From IMG/VR virus record IMGVR_UViG_3300042002_000032, positions 1 through 42,876 of that record: a DNA stretch of 42,876 nt. One strand, written 5' to 3'. The translations under genes were made by a program, and so were the position numbers. This DNA is from a virus. A model generated the notes under the pieces. That model made no database searches and had not been told where the DNA came from. It saw only the letters and a list, made by a program, of their open reading frames with translations. Below, piece by piece: positions 16,076 to 23,500 of the stretch (positions are counted from its first letter, which is position 1; each line of letters starts with the position of its first letter).

Positions 16076-16114
16076 ATAGTGGGGATAAGAGCCCAACGCC
16101 CCTATCCCCACTAT
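16076..16114. terminator. 12-bp hairpin between 16122 gene and NUMOD4-HNH gene
   Basis: ATAGTGGGGATA (16076-16087) is exactly complementary to 16103-16114 around a 15-nt loop. It starts just past the stop of the 16122-16469 gene on the minus strand. There is no U-tract, so it is a weak or factor-assisted terminator or an mRNA end structure. Confidence 0.6.
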
Positions 16115-16121
16115 TTGAGAC

Positions 16122-16469
16122 CTAGTTATCGACGAATCTGATCGGAATGGTATTTTCCAGATCATCTGCAACATCATCCAATGCTTTGGCAAACTCATAA
16201 AGAGTCTTTGCTAAATTGTATTCTGTGCGCAACATACCACCATCAGGCTTTGGGTTATTCGCTCGAATTTTATTAGCAACCAAATGCATTTGCTTTGGAC
16301 TCATGAACATGCTTCCCCCAGCCTTAGCGATCTGTTCCTTTGTGTTATATGCTAGTGCTTCCTCAAAACATGTGTTGCATAGTTTAGGACCTCCACATCG
16401 GATGACGGTATCAGGAGGAGTTGAATCCTTAACTGAACCGGTAATATGATGCCCGTGACTGGTGTACAT
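16122..16469 (-). CDS. Conserved hypothetical protein with Cys pair
   Basis: 115 residues. The start MYTSHGHHITGS and the stretch VIRCGGPKLCNTCFEEA resemble a small phage family typified by YTSHGHHIPGT and RCGGPxLCxxC. The cysteines and histidines suggest a metal site in the first 40 residues. The rest is helical. The ATG at 16467-16469 follows AGGACTC. I know the family only as uncharacterised. Confidence 0.75.
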   Translation of the reverse strand: MYTSHGHHITGSVKDSTPPDTVIRCGGPKLCNTCFEEALAYNTKEQIAKAGGSMFMSPKQMHLVANKIRANNPKPDGGMLRTEYNLAKTLYEFAKALDDVADDLENTIPIRFVDN

Positions 16470-16474
16470 GAGTC

Positions 16475-16654
16475 CTACTTCTTCTTTTTACGGATGTCGC
16501 AGGGCCCAGCATGATTATTGTGCAGCCGGCAATAAGACTGAGAGCATGGGCCCTTGATCTCGAGGAGTTCCTTCTCTCGAATACGAAGAACGGCAAACAT
16601 CCCTTCTACTTTACGAGGAGCGCCTGCCTGAGGCTTACGGGTCGTTTCAGTCAC
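16475..16654 (-). CDS. 59-residue zinc-knuckle-like protein
   Basis: A short gene with a GTG start at 16652-16654 after AAAAGGAAC. The N-terminal half is basic. The end has CSQSYCRLHNNHAGPC, a C-x4-C-x2-H-x6-C spacing typical of a zinc knuckle, followed by a lysine tail. The stop lies five bases before the next start. It may be an RNA- or DNA-binding accessory protein, but no partner can be named. Confidence 0.65.
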   Translation of the reverse strand: MTETTRKPQAGAPRKVEGMFAVLRIREKELLEIKGPCSQSYCRLHNNHAGPCDIRKKKK

Positions 16655-16807
16655 TTAATGTTCCTTTTCTATGTCGCGGTAATGTTTAGCTGCTGGTTCC
16701 CAACTATCGAACTGACAAATTAGAATTCCGCCGGGATGCAGGTATTCGGGTCCTTTTTCGAAATCTGAAGGACTCAATTCGCTCCCGCATTTTGGGCAGA
16801 ACTTCAT
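16655..16807 (-). CDS. 50-residue zinc-ribbon protein
   Basis: Starts MKFCPKCGSELSPSD at the ATG 16805-16807. CPKCG is a classic zinc-ribbon half, and the second half is incomplete, with a single later Cys (LICQF). Its TAA is followed at once by the GTG of the next gene. Its first two thirds lie in another frame inside the gene at 16704-16958, so one of the two frames may be a remnant. Confidence 0.6.
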   Translation of the reverse strand: MKFCPKCGSELSPSDFEKGPEYLHPGGILICQFDSWEPAAKHYRDIEKEH

Positions 16808-16958
16808 TCTTTGTATGCTCCTCGTTGAGATGTTTGATTGATTCTGCTGTCAACACCCATTGACTAGGGTGTAGATCTGGATCCCGCACATAATACCTAA
16901 GAGTAAAATCACATTTAGGACATACGGGTTTAAATACGGGCGTGAGACCGACACCCAT
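16704..16958 (-). CDS. Hypothetical CxxC protein, overlapped out of frame
   Basis: 84 residues from the ATG at 16956-16958, with no clear ribosome site. CPKCDFTLRYYV at about residues 13-24 and KHLNEEH (about 42-48) could form a zinc finger of C-C-H-H type. From about residue 52 the sequence becomes arginine-rich (RFRKRTRIPASRR). Here it shares 104 bp with the zinc-ribbon gene in another frame. The C-terminus may be read-through after loss of an earlier stop, or both frames may be used. Confidence 0.55.
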   Translation of the reverse strand: MGVGLTPVFKPVCPKCDFTLRYYVRDPDLHPSQWVLTAESIKHLNEEHTKNEVLPKMRERIESFRFRKRTRIPASRRNSNLSVR

Positions 16959-16960
16959 GG

Positions 16961-17239
16961 CTATACTTGCTCGTAACCTTCAGCGATTAGTTCTTCAGGA
17001 CGGATAACTCTAAATGAGCCATCCTGATTCCGCATGATCCAATCACCAACAAAGGCACAGTCATAACGACGAGATTCTGGGTTATCGTAGAGTTTGATAT
17101 ATTCCGGTGCTGATTCTCCAGATATATGAGTAGCTCTACTACCGTTTGAGAACACCCAGAACATTAGATCGCTACCGTTTTGTATCCCGCCTATAAATTG
17201 ACGAGCATCTGAAAATTCAGTCTTCTTGAACGTTGCCAC
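16961..17239 (-). CDS. PGDYG-like small protein
   Basis: 92 residues from the GTG at 17237-17239, overlapping the end of the preceding gene by 23 nt. The end of the protein, CAFVGDWIMRNQDGSFRVI then RPEELIAEGYE, matches the pattern of the PGDYG family (vGDwIv, dG, pEeF). These small domains are found in phage and bacterial proteins without a defined reaction. There is no membrane segment. An upstream in-frame extension exists but reads like shadow sequence. Confidence 0.7.
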   Translation of the reverse strand: MATFKKTEFSDARQFIGGIQNGSDLMFWVFSNGSRATHISGESAPEYIKLYDNPESRRYDCAFVGDWIMRNQDGSFRVIRPEELIAEGYEQV

Positions 17240-17876
17240 GGTTAGCCACCAACTGTTCTTTGGGAATACTGTGAATGATTGTGTCCCTGTCATCAACAAG
17301 GTAGTAAGTCTTGCCAGCATCATGGGAGAATGCTCGTCCATCACGACGGTTCTGCCAGACACCTTTATTTCCATCCCACACTTCTTTGCCGTGGTACTGC
17401 CACTCGTCCAAGTCATCTGTGAGTTCAGTGAGAGGACGGAAACGAAGTAGTTCTTCTAAGACGATCGCTGTTGCCCATGCGGATCCGCCGGAATGACCAA
17501 ATGTCGAATATTCGCGGATTACTCGCAGGTACCACTCGATAACTTCAGGTTCTTCACCGATAAGTTCGAGCTCATGACGAGCGTGCTTGACGAGGTTAGA
17601 TTCCTCAGGAACCCCATTAGATTCCTCATTCTTCAACAACTTCTTGACAAAGAGGTGGTCTTTCGTCCACTTGTAAGCGTTGACTGCGAAGATAACGAAG
17701 TATACCGCAGCAGTAACAAGAAAAGCCGGTTGTCCAGTAACAAACGCATATAGGGCCCAGAGAATCTGGCAACCCAAGTTTATGTACCATGACCACCATT
17801 TCCTTTTACCTGCAAAGTAGAATCCGATAAGTCCTACTGCGCCTACGATCCATGAAAGGATCTGTCCATAATCCAA
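17217..17876 (-). CDS. Membrane domain fused to conserved phage domain
   Basis: 219 residues. The first ~70 carry three hydrophobic helices with GKRKWWSWYINLGCQ, resembling small PnuC-like or phage multi-span proteins. From about residue 90 a soluble domain begins, NLVKHARHELELIGEEPEV, with GHSGGSA and EVWDGNKGVWQN. I recognise this part as a common stand-alone phage protein of unknown function. The fusion would tether that domain to the membrane. The start is uncertain: TTG at 17874-17876 or ATG at 17867-17869, with no strong ribosome site. Confidence 0.75.
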   Translation of the reverse strand: MDYGQILSWIVGAVGLIGFYFAGKRKWWSWYINLGCQILWALYAFVTGQPAFLVTAAVYFVIFAVNAYKWTKDHLFVKKLLKNEESNGVPEESNLVKHARHELELIGEEPEVIEWYLRVIREYSTFGHSGGSAWATAIVLEELLRFRPLTELTDDLDEWQYHGKEVWDGNKGVWQNRRDGRAFSHDAGKTYYLVDDRDTIIHSIPKEQLVANRGNVQED

Positions 17877-17900
17877 AATAAGCTACTTTCTGACTGAGAC

Positions 17901-17933
17901 CAAAAGGTGGAGGAGCCCTAAGACTCCCCCACC
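17901..17933 (-). terminator. Intrinsic terminator after 17941-18255 gene
   Basis: GGTGGAGGAG (17906-17915) pairs with CTCCCCCACC (17924-17933), one G-U in RNA, around an 8-nt loop. On the minus strand TTTT follows. It starts eight bases past the upstream stop codon. Confidence 0.75.
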
Positions 17934-17940
17934 AAACTGT

Positions 17941-18255
17941 TTAGTTGTACTCTTTGGTTATTGCAATATGATGGCCGAGCATAGCGTCTTCCCATACCGA
18001 ACGACTAACACATCTAGTATGCTCATTACCGTTATATTCAACGATTTTGAGTCTGTGGCACTCGGGTTTTCTAATAAAACAACCCTTACCACAGTAAGAA
18101 AGATAACTATCGGAATGTGACTTCTCGGTAACAGTACCCTCACCATACCAAGGACCCTGTATCATAAGATAAATACATAGCCCAATAATAAAGACAGTAC
18201 CGGCTCCTATCAGTACGAATATTCCGATAAGGACTCGATCGACCCAATCACCCAT
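17941..18255 (-). CDS. Single-span membrane protein with Cys-rich exterior domain
   Basis: 104 residues from the ATG at 18253-18255, which overlaps the upstream stop. A transmembrane helix spans about residues 8-32. The remainder has VTEKSHSDSYLSYCGKGCF, ECHRLKIVEY and CVSRSVWEDAMLGHHI. I recognise these as a phage family with conserved cysteines and a C-terminal SVWEDAxxGHH. The cysteines and the membrane anchor suggest an exterior domain, perhaps disulphide-bonded. The function is unknown. Confidence 0.75.
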   Translation of the reverse strand: MGDWVDRVLIGIFVLIGAGTVFIIGLCIYLMIQGPWYGEGTVTEKSHSDSYLSYCGKGCFIRKPECHRLKIVEYNGNEHTRCVSRSVWEDAMLGHHIAITKEYN

Positions 18256-18517
18256 TGGCTGTCTCAAACTCTGAGATATCGATCCCAAGCTCAAGAAGTC
18301 GACCAGTCCAATCATCGATAATTGCACCGATGGGAGATGGTTTACCAGTTGCTACAGCATAGGTTTCCATAAGACCCAAACAGGATGCACGAAGTACCTC
18401 GTAAGTACCCGCAGGCACTTTATCCTGCATGGTCTCACACAATTCCACCGTATTCTTGAGAGTACGAAAGAGCTTCTGGATCTCAGGATCAGGATGTCCC
18501 CCCAGCTTGTTTGCCAT
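18248..18517 (-). CDS. Hypothetical helical protein
   Basis: 89 residues, predicted mainly helical: DPEIQKLFRTLKNTVELCETM, split by a proline at KVPAG. The ATG at 18515-18517 follows GAGGCATAACC directly after the preceding stop. The pair with the ssDNA-binding-like gene upstream suggests a replication accessory role. That is inference from position only. Confidence 0.7.
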   Translation of the reverse strand: MANKLGGHPDPEIQKLFRTLKNTVELCETMQDKVPAGTYEVLRASCLGLMETYAVATGKPSPIGAIIDDWTGRLLELGIDISEFETANG

Positions 18518-18519
18518 GG

Positions 18520-19104
18520 TTATGCCTCGAGCTCGTACTGGCGGTGGTAGTTCTCTCCGAGGTCCTCGAATTCGACAACCTGCTCTCCACTTTCCAGAGC
18601 CAGAAGGTTGCCATTACGATCCAGTTCTGGAATATCAGCATAAGCCAGATCAAGCTCATCTTCCTGAATCGTAATATAGAGAGATTTGCAATAGGCCGTG
18701 ATACCCGACTTGCCGGAAACATTCCAGCGATATGGGTTGATGATGATATCTGCCTTTGCAATGACCACATAGTCGAGGGCCCCAACCAGGTCCTCATCAA
18801 GAGCGGTCTTACCCTTTCGAGTAACCATGACGATCTTAGGAGGACGTCCATTAAAGTTCACCTTAACAGGCAAATGTGCCTGCAGAGGCTCGTTCGGGTC
18901 ATCACCCTCCTGAGGCTTCATGAACTTGATATTCCAACCATCGGCAAGCATTGCCTGAGCATCGTCTGGTCCGATGAGAATCGAGAAGTTTCGCTGACCC
19001 TTAGGGTTGAACTGCTTTTCTTCTCCACTGAAGTTTCGCCAGATAAGCTTAACGTCGTAGATTGTGAGGTCGCCGAGTCGACGCTGTACTGCTTGTGTTG
19101 CCAT
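18520..19104 (-). CDS. Conserved phage protein, probable ssDNA-binding protein
   Basis: 194 residues. The fold pattern is beta-rich: IYDVKLIWRNFSG, RNFSILIGPDDAQAM, WNIKFMKPQEGDD, NFNGRPPKIVMVT, INPYRWNVSGKSG. This matches a widespread phage family in replication clusters that I associate with ssDNA-binding OB-fold proteins. The tail is acidic (EFEDLGENY), as in many ssDNA-binding proteins, though no DDxPF tip is visible. It lies with the helicase-primase-polymerase genes. The identity is moderately certain. Confidence 0.7.
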   Translation of the reverse strand: MATQAVQRRLGDLTIYDVKLIWRNFSGEEKQFNPKGQRNFSILIGPDDAQAMLADGWNIKFMKPQEGDDPNEPLQAHLPVKVNFNGRPPKIVMVTRKGKTALDEDLVGALDYVVIAKADIIINPYRWNVSGKSGITAYCKSLYITIQEDELDLAYADIPELDRNGNLLALESGEQVVEFEDLGENYHRQYELEA

Positions 19105-19128
19105 GATGTGGGTGTTCTCCTAAAGGGA

Positions 19129-19410
19129 CTAGTTGAGCTTGTTGGTAAGGTTGTTACGGGACATCATTCCGGTGAAAGACACCGCAGAGAGAGCACCAGT
19201 TCCGATGAACTCGGCAATATCCCGTCCTTCCTTAGTGTTGAAGTGGACAACCATCTTGTTCTCAGCAGGATTGAATACAGCATCACCCAGCTGCGCGAGA
19301 TCCGAACCCTTTCGCATCATGACTGGGAGGATAATCTCCACAGCCTGAGGGAGGTTGGCAAGATGTTCAGTAGTCGACTCTTCAGTTTCTGGAAGATTGT
19401 TGTTACTCAT
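19129..19410 (-). CDS. Hypothetical small protein
   Basis: 93 residues. After a polar N-terminus the sequence has an alpha/beta pattern, NKMVVHFNTKEGRDIAEFIG, and ends in a glycine and hydroxyl-rich helix. The ATG directly abuts the previous TAA. No family is recognised. It lies in the same tight run as the ssDNA-binding-like gene. Confidence 0.65.
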   Translation of the reverse strand: MSNNNLPETEESTTEHLANLPQAVEIILPVMMRKGSDLAQLGDAVFNPAENKMVVHFNTKEGRDIAEFIGTGALSAVSFTGMMSRNNLTNKLN

Positions 19411-19590
19411 TTAGTCTTTTATCTTTCGCTCGATTGACAGGTGTTCGATACTACCGACTTCGAAGTTTCGAGCAACGATATCGGAATTGAGGGTCATGGT
19501 CAGAAGACCGGAATTGCTCATTATAGCGTTCCCGATCTTCTTTCCCTCCATGAATACGGGAAGAGTTTCCCTCTGGTAATTTTGAGACAT
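19411..19590 (-). CDS. 59-residue protein, unknown
   Basis: ATG at 19588-19590 overlaps the previous TAA by one base (TAATG), and its own TAA abuts the next ATG. The sequence includes LPVFMEGKKIGNAIM and then LTMTLNSDIVARNF, which looks like a small beta-sandwich fold seen in short phage proteins. The coding call rests on perfect coupling on both sides and on the composition. Confidence 0.65.
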   Translation of the reverse strand: MSQNYQRETLPVFMEGKKIGNAIMSNSGLLTMTLNSDIVARNFEVGSIEHLSIERKIKD

Positions 19591-19751
19591 TACTTCTTTC
19601 TGAGGTGTTCTAAGCTCTTTCTGTAGTCGAGAAGAGCATAGTGAAGGTGTAGTGATGGGGAGTGAAAGATAGACCCATGCTTCGGACGAAAGCCATGTCG
19701 ATATACGGATCTACGAGTAGCACGAATTAGGGCGACTAATAGCTTCTTCAT
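19590..19751 (-). CDS. 53-residue basic protein, unknown
   Basis: ATG at 19749-19751 with AAGGAGAAGAA just upstream. The sequence, with RPKHGSIFHSPSLHLHYALLDY, is basic and histidine-rich. I recognise the pattern RPKxGSIFxSPS from small phage proteins without known function. It ends TAATG into the next gene. Confidence 0.65.
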   Translation of the reverse strand: MKKLLVALIRATRRSVYRHGFRPKHGSIFHSPSLHLHYALLDYRKSLEHLRKK

Positions 19752-19778
19752 TTCTTCTCCTTGTTATAGGGACGGTTA

Positions 19779-20000
19779 CTACTCTTTTATACGTTTCAGT
19801 TTCCATGAGTCTCTCGCTACATCATAGTAGACCGAAACATATCCTTCAGCCGTAATGTAGTCAAAGCGAGGTATCTCTACTTCATCGACACCAAGCTTGT
19901 CCATGATCAGACCCATTATCTGAGCGTTCTCTGGAATGCCTTGAAAGAGAAATTCCTCCGAGGGCTTTTCGGGTTCTTTATTTTCAATGAGCTCACTCAT
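19779..20000 (-). CDS. Hypothetical acidic protein
   Basis: 73 residues from the ATG at 19998-20000, which overlaps the previous stop as ATGA. GGAGG lies eight bases upstream. The first 20 residues are charged. Then GIPENAQIMGLIMDKLGVDEVEI and a small beta region VSVYYDVARDSWKL follow. No family is recognised. Confidence 0.65.
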   Translation of the reverse strand: MSELIENKEPEKPSEEFLFQGIPENAQIMGLIMDKLGVDEVEIPRFDYITAEGYVSVYYDVARDSWKLKRIKE

Positions 20001-20158
20001 CGACGGACCTCCAGTTTCACGCAACCATATTTTCGGTTCTTCCACATTGCCCAGATCGCCCCCAATAAAGTGTTTCCTGTGTAATAACTCTGGTAGTGGT
20101 AGTCCCGACGACCGTAGCCTTTATTGGTCCAGATGCAGACCTCATATTTATGCCCCAC
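19997..20158 (-). CDS. Conserved 53-residue phage protein
   Basis: GTG start at 20156-20158, inside the end of the zinc-binding gene. The sequence YEVCIWTNKGYGRRDYHY, then YYTGNTLLGAIWAMW, ends YGCVKLEVRR. The features YxVxxWTN, a central helix and CVKLEvR are a recurrent small phage family of unknown function. It is coupled to the next gene by ATGA. Confidence 0.7.
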   Translation of the reverse strand: MGHKYEVCIWTNKGYGRRDYHYQSYYTGNTLLGAIWAMWKNRKYGCVKLEVRR

Positions 20159-20351
20159 TATTAGTACGCCTTTCTTCGAGAGCTTTTTGGAATGCATCTC
20201 GACAGTCGTCGCAAAGATCAACGGACTCTTGCGTTCCGTAATGCAAGATGTACCGAACAGTCACCCAATGAAATGGTAGATGCGAATCCTTGGTAATTGC
20301 TTGTGCGCCACAGTTATCGCAGACGTATTCGATTACTTCTTTCTCGGCCAC
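20148..20351 (-). CDS. Small zinc-binding protein
   Basis: 67 residues with a GTG start at 20349-20351. CDNCGAQA (residues 11-18) and CDDCRDAFQ (about 47-55) supply four cysteines at zinc-ribbon spacing, flanking HWVTVRYILHYG. It is probably a small treble-clef or ribbon protein. The partner is unknown. Its stop overlaps the following gene. Confidence 0.7.
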   Translation of the reverse strand: MAEKEVIEYVCDNCGAQAITKDSHLPFHWVTVRYILHYGTQESVDLCDDCRDAFQKALEERRTNSGA

Positions 20352-20352
20352 G

Positions 20353-20469
20353 TTATTTCACCACCCTTCTAGCAGCCTTTGCTGCGCGAGCAATGAAAAT
20401 GTAAAGTGCAAGCTTGAATCCGATGAACAGAGCCAAGCGCTTTAGTAAATCTTTCTCTAGCCGATTCAT
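20353..20469 (-). CDS. 38-residue basic membrane-associated peptide
   Basis: ATG at 20467-20469 follows AAGGAGAATCGTC. The peptide has a charged start (MNRLEKDLLKR), a single hydrophobic segment of about 18 residues, and a basic end (ARRVVK). It is the first gene after the polymerase and its hairpin. The coding call rests on the strong ribosome site and on the exact fit between its neighbours. Confidence 0.6.
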   Translation of the reverse strand: MNRLEKDLLKRLALFIGFKLALYIFIARAAKAARRVVK

Positions 20470-20494
20470 GACGATTCTCCTTAATTAAGGGACT

Positions 20495-20522
20495 GGGTGG
20501 GGCTACCGAAATAACCCCACCC
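20495..20522 (-). terminator. Hairpin after DNA polymerase fusion gene
   Basis: GGGTGGGG (20495-20502) pairs perfectly with CCCCACCC (20515-20522), seven bases past the polymerase stop codon. No U-run follows on the minus strand. Confidence 0.6.
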
Positions 20523-20528
20523 GATTTA

Positions 20529-23500
20529 CTATGAACTTTGTGCCAGAACCATTTCAGTGTATTCCGGCGAAGAGAGGAACCATTCAACATCTCCGAACTT
20601 TCCGAGAGTTTCATAAGCCTCATTGATGAGGGTCTCGAAATATGACAGATCGATGTCTGATTCTTTACCGAGGGTCTTTACCATCTCAGCTTCGAGCCAG
20701 TACCATCCCTTGGTTCCTTGAACAGCACCATATTTACCATCCTTCTCACGAACAAGCTGTCCGCCACCCTTACCCGGAATGATCGGGCAGAACAATCCAC
20801 CCTTACCGACAAAGTGCATCTTCTCATCCTGAGAATATGGCTCGAGAAGACCATTCTCGATAGTGGTGAAGTCGAGGAACATATTGCCGACCTTGACGTG
20901 TGCTTCTACCGTCTTGTCTGCGAACTGGATCGGATCCTTAGTAAACATTGTCTTGAATACATAAGGAATCTGGAACTGCTTACCGGTAGCTGTCCATTTT
21001 CCAATCTCACTCTCATCAGGTGCCCAACCCACCTTGGCAACGTAAACGGCATCATTTACCAGTGCCATCTTCTCGTAAGTGTATTCGTGCTCGAAGTCAT
21101 ATCCATACTTCTTGCCGAACTCAAATACCTTCTCGATAATCTCAGGAGTTGCATCTGGGATTTTGATCGAGTCCGTCTTGATGTGTGCGGCGATGAATCC
21201 CTCACCTTCAACCATCTTCTGAAGATCCTTCATGAACAGGGCTCCTCGTTTCGCAACGATGTTGTCCTTGTTCTTGTGATCCTTGAACGGGTTGTCGAAC
21301 TTCGCCGAGGTCAGTCCATAGACGATGTTGATTGCGATCTTGAGGGCGTACGCCAACGCTTTAGCCTGATCAGTATCTTCGAGATATGGTGCAAGCTTTC
21401 CATCAAGCATCTTGGATGCTTTGTCGAAGTCCTTGTGTTTGATGGCCAGACGAGCATCGACCAGATCACCGAAGTTATCAGTGTAAGGACCGAAAGCCTT
21501 GAGCGCACGGATGGACGCTGGGTGCATCGAAGCCACGTCCAGAAGCGCAACATTTGTATACATACCTGGTTTAGCACGAACAAGACCGCCCTCTCCAATT
21601 TCCTCGTCCATGTATGTGGACTTACCATAGTCATATTTGTAGCCCGGAAACATCTCCGAGAGATCCGTGTAGATGAAGTGTTCCTTCGCCGAACGGACAT
21701 CGTCACCGAAGATGATCGCAGCAGTATGCCTCTGAGTGGATTCGTTGATCAGCAGACCAGAGAGCTCTGCCAGGATAAGACGGGCAGTGTAGTCACCCTT
21801 ACGGTGCTTGTGAACTGCCTCTGTTGCACGAACATCGTTTTCACAGTATTCAGCAACACGATCCCACTGATCTTCCGGAACATCGGAGTCCCAGTCGAAA
21901 CCCAGCTCATCATGTGGAAGACCCAATTCGATCTGCCACTTCTTCAGACCCTTCTTCTCAGAAGCATAGTCATAAATATCGACGTATGAGATGTTGTAAG
22001 CAGCACCGAACTTTGCATTCGGAGTGTTCTCAATAATCTTCTTACTGAGTTCATACAGCTGACGGTTGCTATATCCCATAGATGCTGCATAGAGAATGTG
22101 GTTGTCATACTGTCGGCAGTTGTAGCCAACCAGCTTGAGCAACTCGATAATCTCAGCAACGGCTGGGGGTGCTGGATTAATCAGACGAACTACATTCGGA
22201 GAGTCCTCAAATTTCCAGCAGAGAACGAAGAGATTTGGAAAGACTTCACAGTCAAAGAATGCCAAACGCTCATCCCTAACTGGTGTAGAATAATTAGGGT
22301 TCTCTGGGTCTGATTCAACATCGCCCACACCCTCTTCGGATGCGAACTTCATATCGAGAACCCGCTTGATACAGTATGGTCCTTGGTGGGAACTGTTGTT
22401 GGCGAAAGCTATGAGCCGCGGACGCATATCCGTGACATCATATTTCAATCCGCTCTTGTAGGCATCTTCGAGAATCTTGTGCACGAAATCGATACTGGGC
22501 TTTGTACTACCCATGATTTCCTTGCGCAAATTACGTTCAATCAAGTTGCGAAGACTTTGCTCGCTCTTGACGCTATCAGCGTTAATCACTTTTTTCTCCT
22601 GTAGTGGCAGACCACTATTTATGGTTGCTATTGGGACATTGTTGCACTTGGAAAGTCGACGTCGCAGGGACGAGTCCCCATTGAACACCTTGACTTCGAT
22701 TCCTTCATCGTAGATCCGACTAAGGTCTGAAGTATCTCCGTCCCATATGTAGTGCAGATGCACGCCTGACCCAGACTTACTGTACTCGGCATAGGTCGAA
22801 GGCCAGCTGGAAGCGGCGGCAAGGTTTCGCTCAGCAGACTTATTTCCATCTCGGTCGGTAAGATCGAAGTCGATGACAATATGGTTCTGTGGAGGCTTAA
22901 CATAATGTTCCTTTGACGTATCTAGATCCAGCAGTTTAGTGCTGACAACCTGATGTGGCTTCGGAATGAAAGTTCCACCCTTACCATCTGACTTTGGACT
23001 ATCTGACCAATATTTGGCAGGAGTGCCGTTGGCCTTGGCGTATACTGCTGGTTGATCCATATAGATCGCATCCAGTAGAGATGTAGTCTCATCCATAATC
23101 AGAGAGAAAGCCTTTGGGTCTTCCTTGGATTTAACAGGCGCCTTGAACCGATCAGCATTGAAGTCCGAATACCAACTACGCACTCGAACTCCATCCACCA
23201 TTGCTCGATCCTCATATTCTGCAAAGTAGTTCTTAAGTTCCTCACGGAGCTTATACTGAGGCATCTTCCATTCGATTTCTGATTCCCTGACCCATTCTTT
23301 CCATAGATCGTGTGCCTGCTTCAACGAAACCCCGTTTTGGGATTCAAACAAGTCGTAGTGCGCTTCGATATAGTTGAAGAATACGTCAGTCTGCAGCATC
23401 ATCTCGAGAGGACGATATCCTGAATAGTAGTCCCTACCCATTTCTTGGTAAACCTCAAGGCAATAGTGCGCAATCGCACCAAGCTCAAAGTCTAGCTGAC

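Noticed and set aside
19518-19545. Another copy of the promoter motif (TCATTATA on the plus strand)
   Set aside because: Only the -10 part matches. The TACAC and TCGCA boxes are absent and the site is inside the 19411-19590 gene.
20718-21989. Long plus-strand open frame (423 codons)
   Set aside because: It lies entirely antisense to the polymerase part of the fusion protein, whose catalytic motifs are unmistakable. It has no plausible start context or family resemblance.
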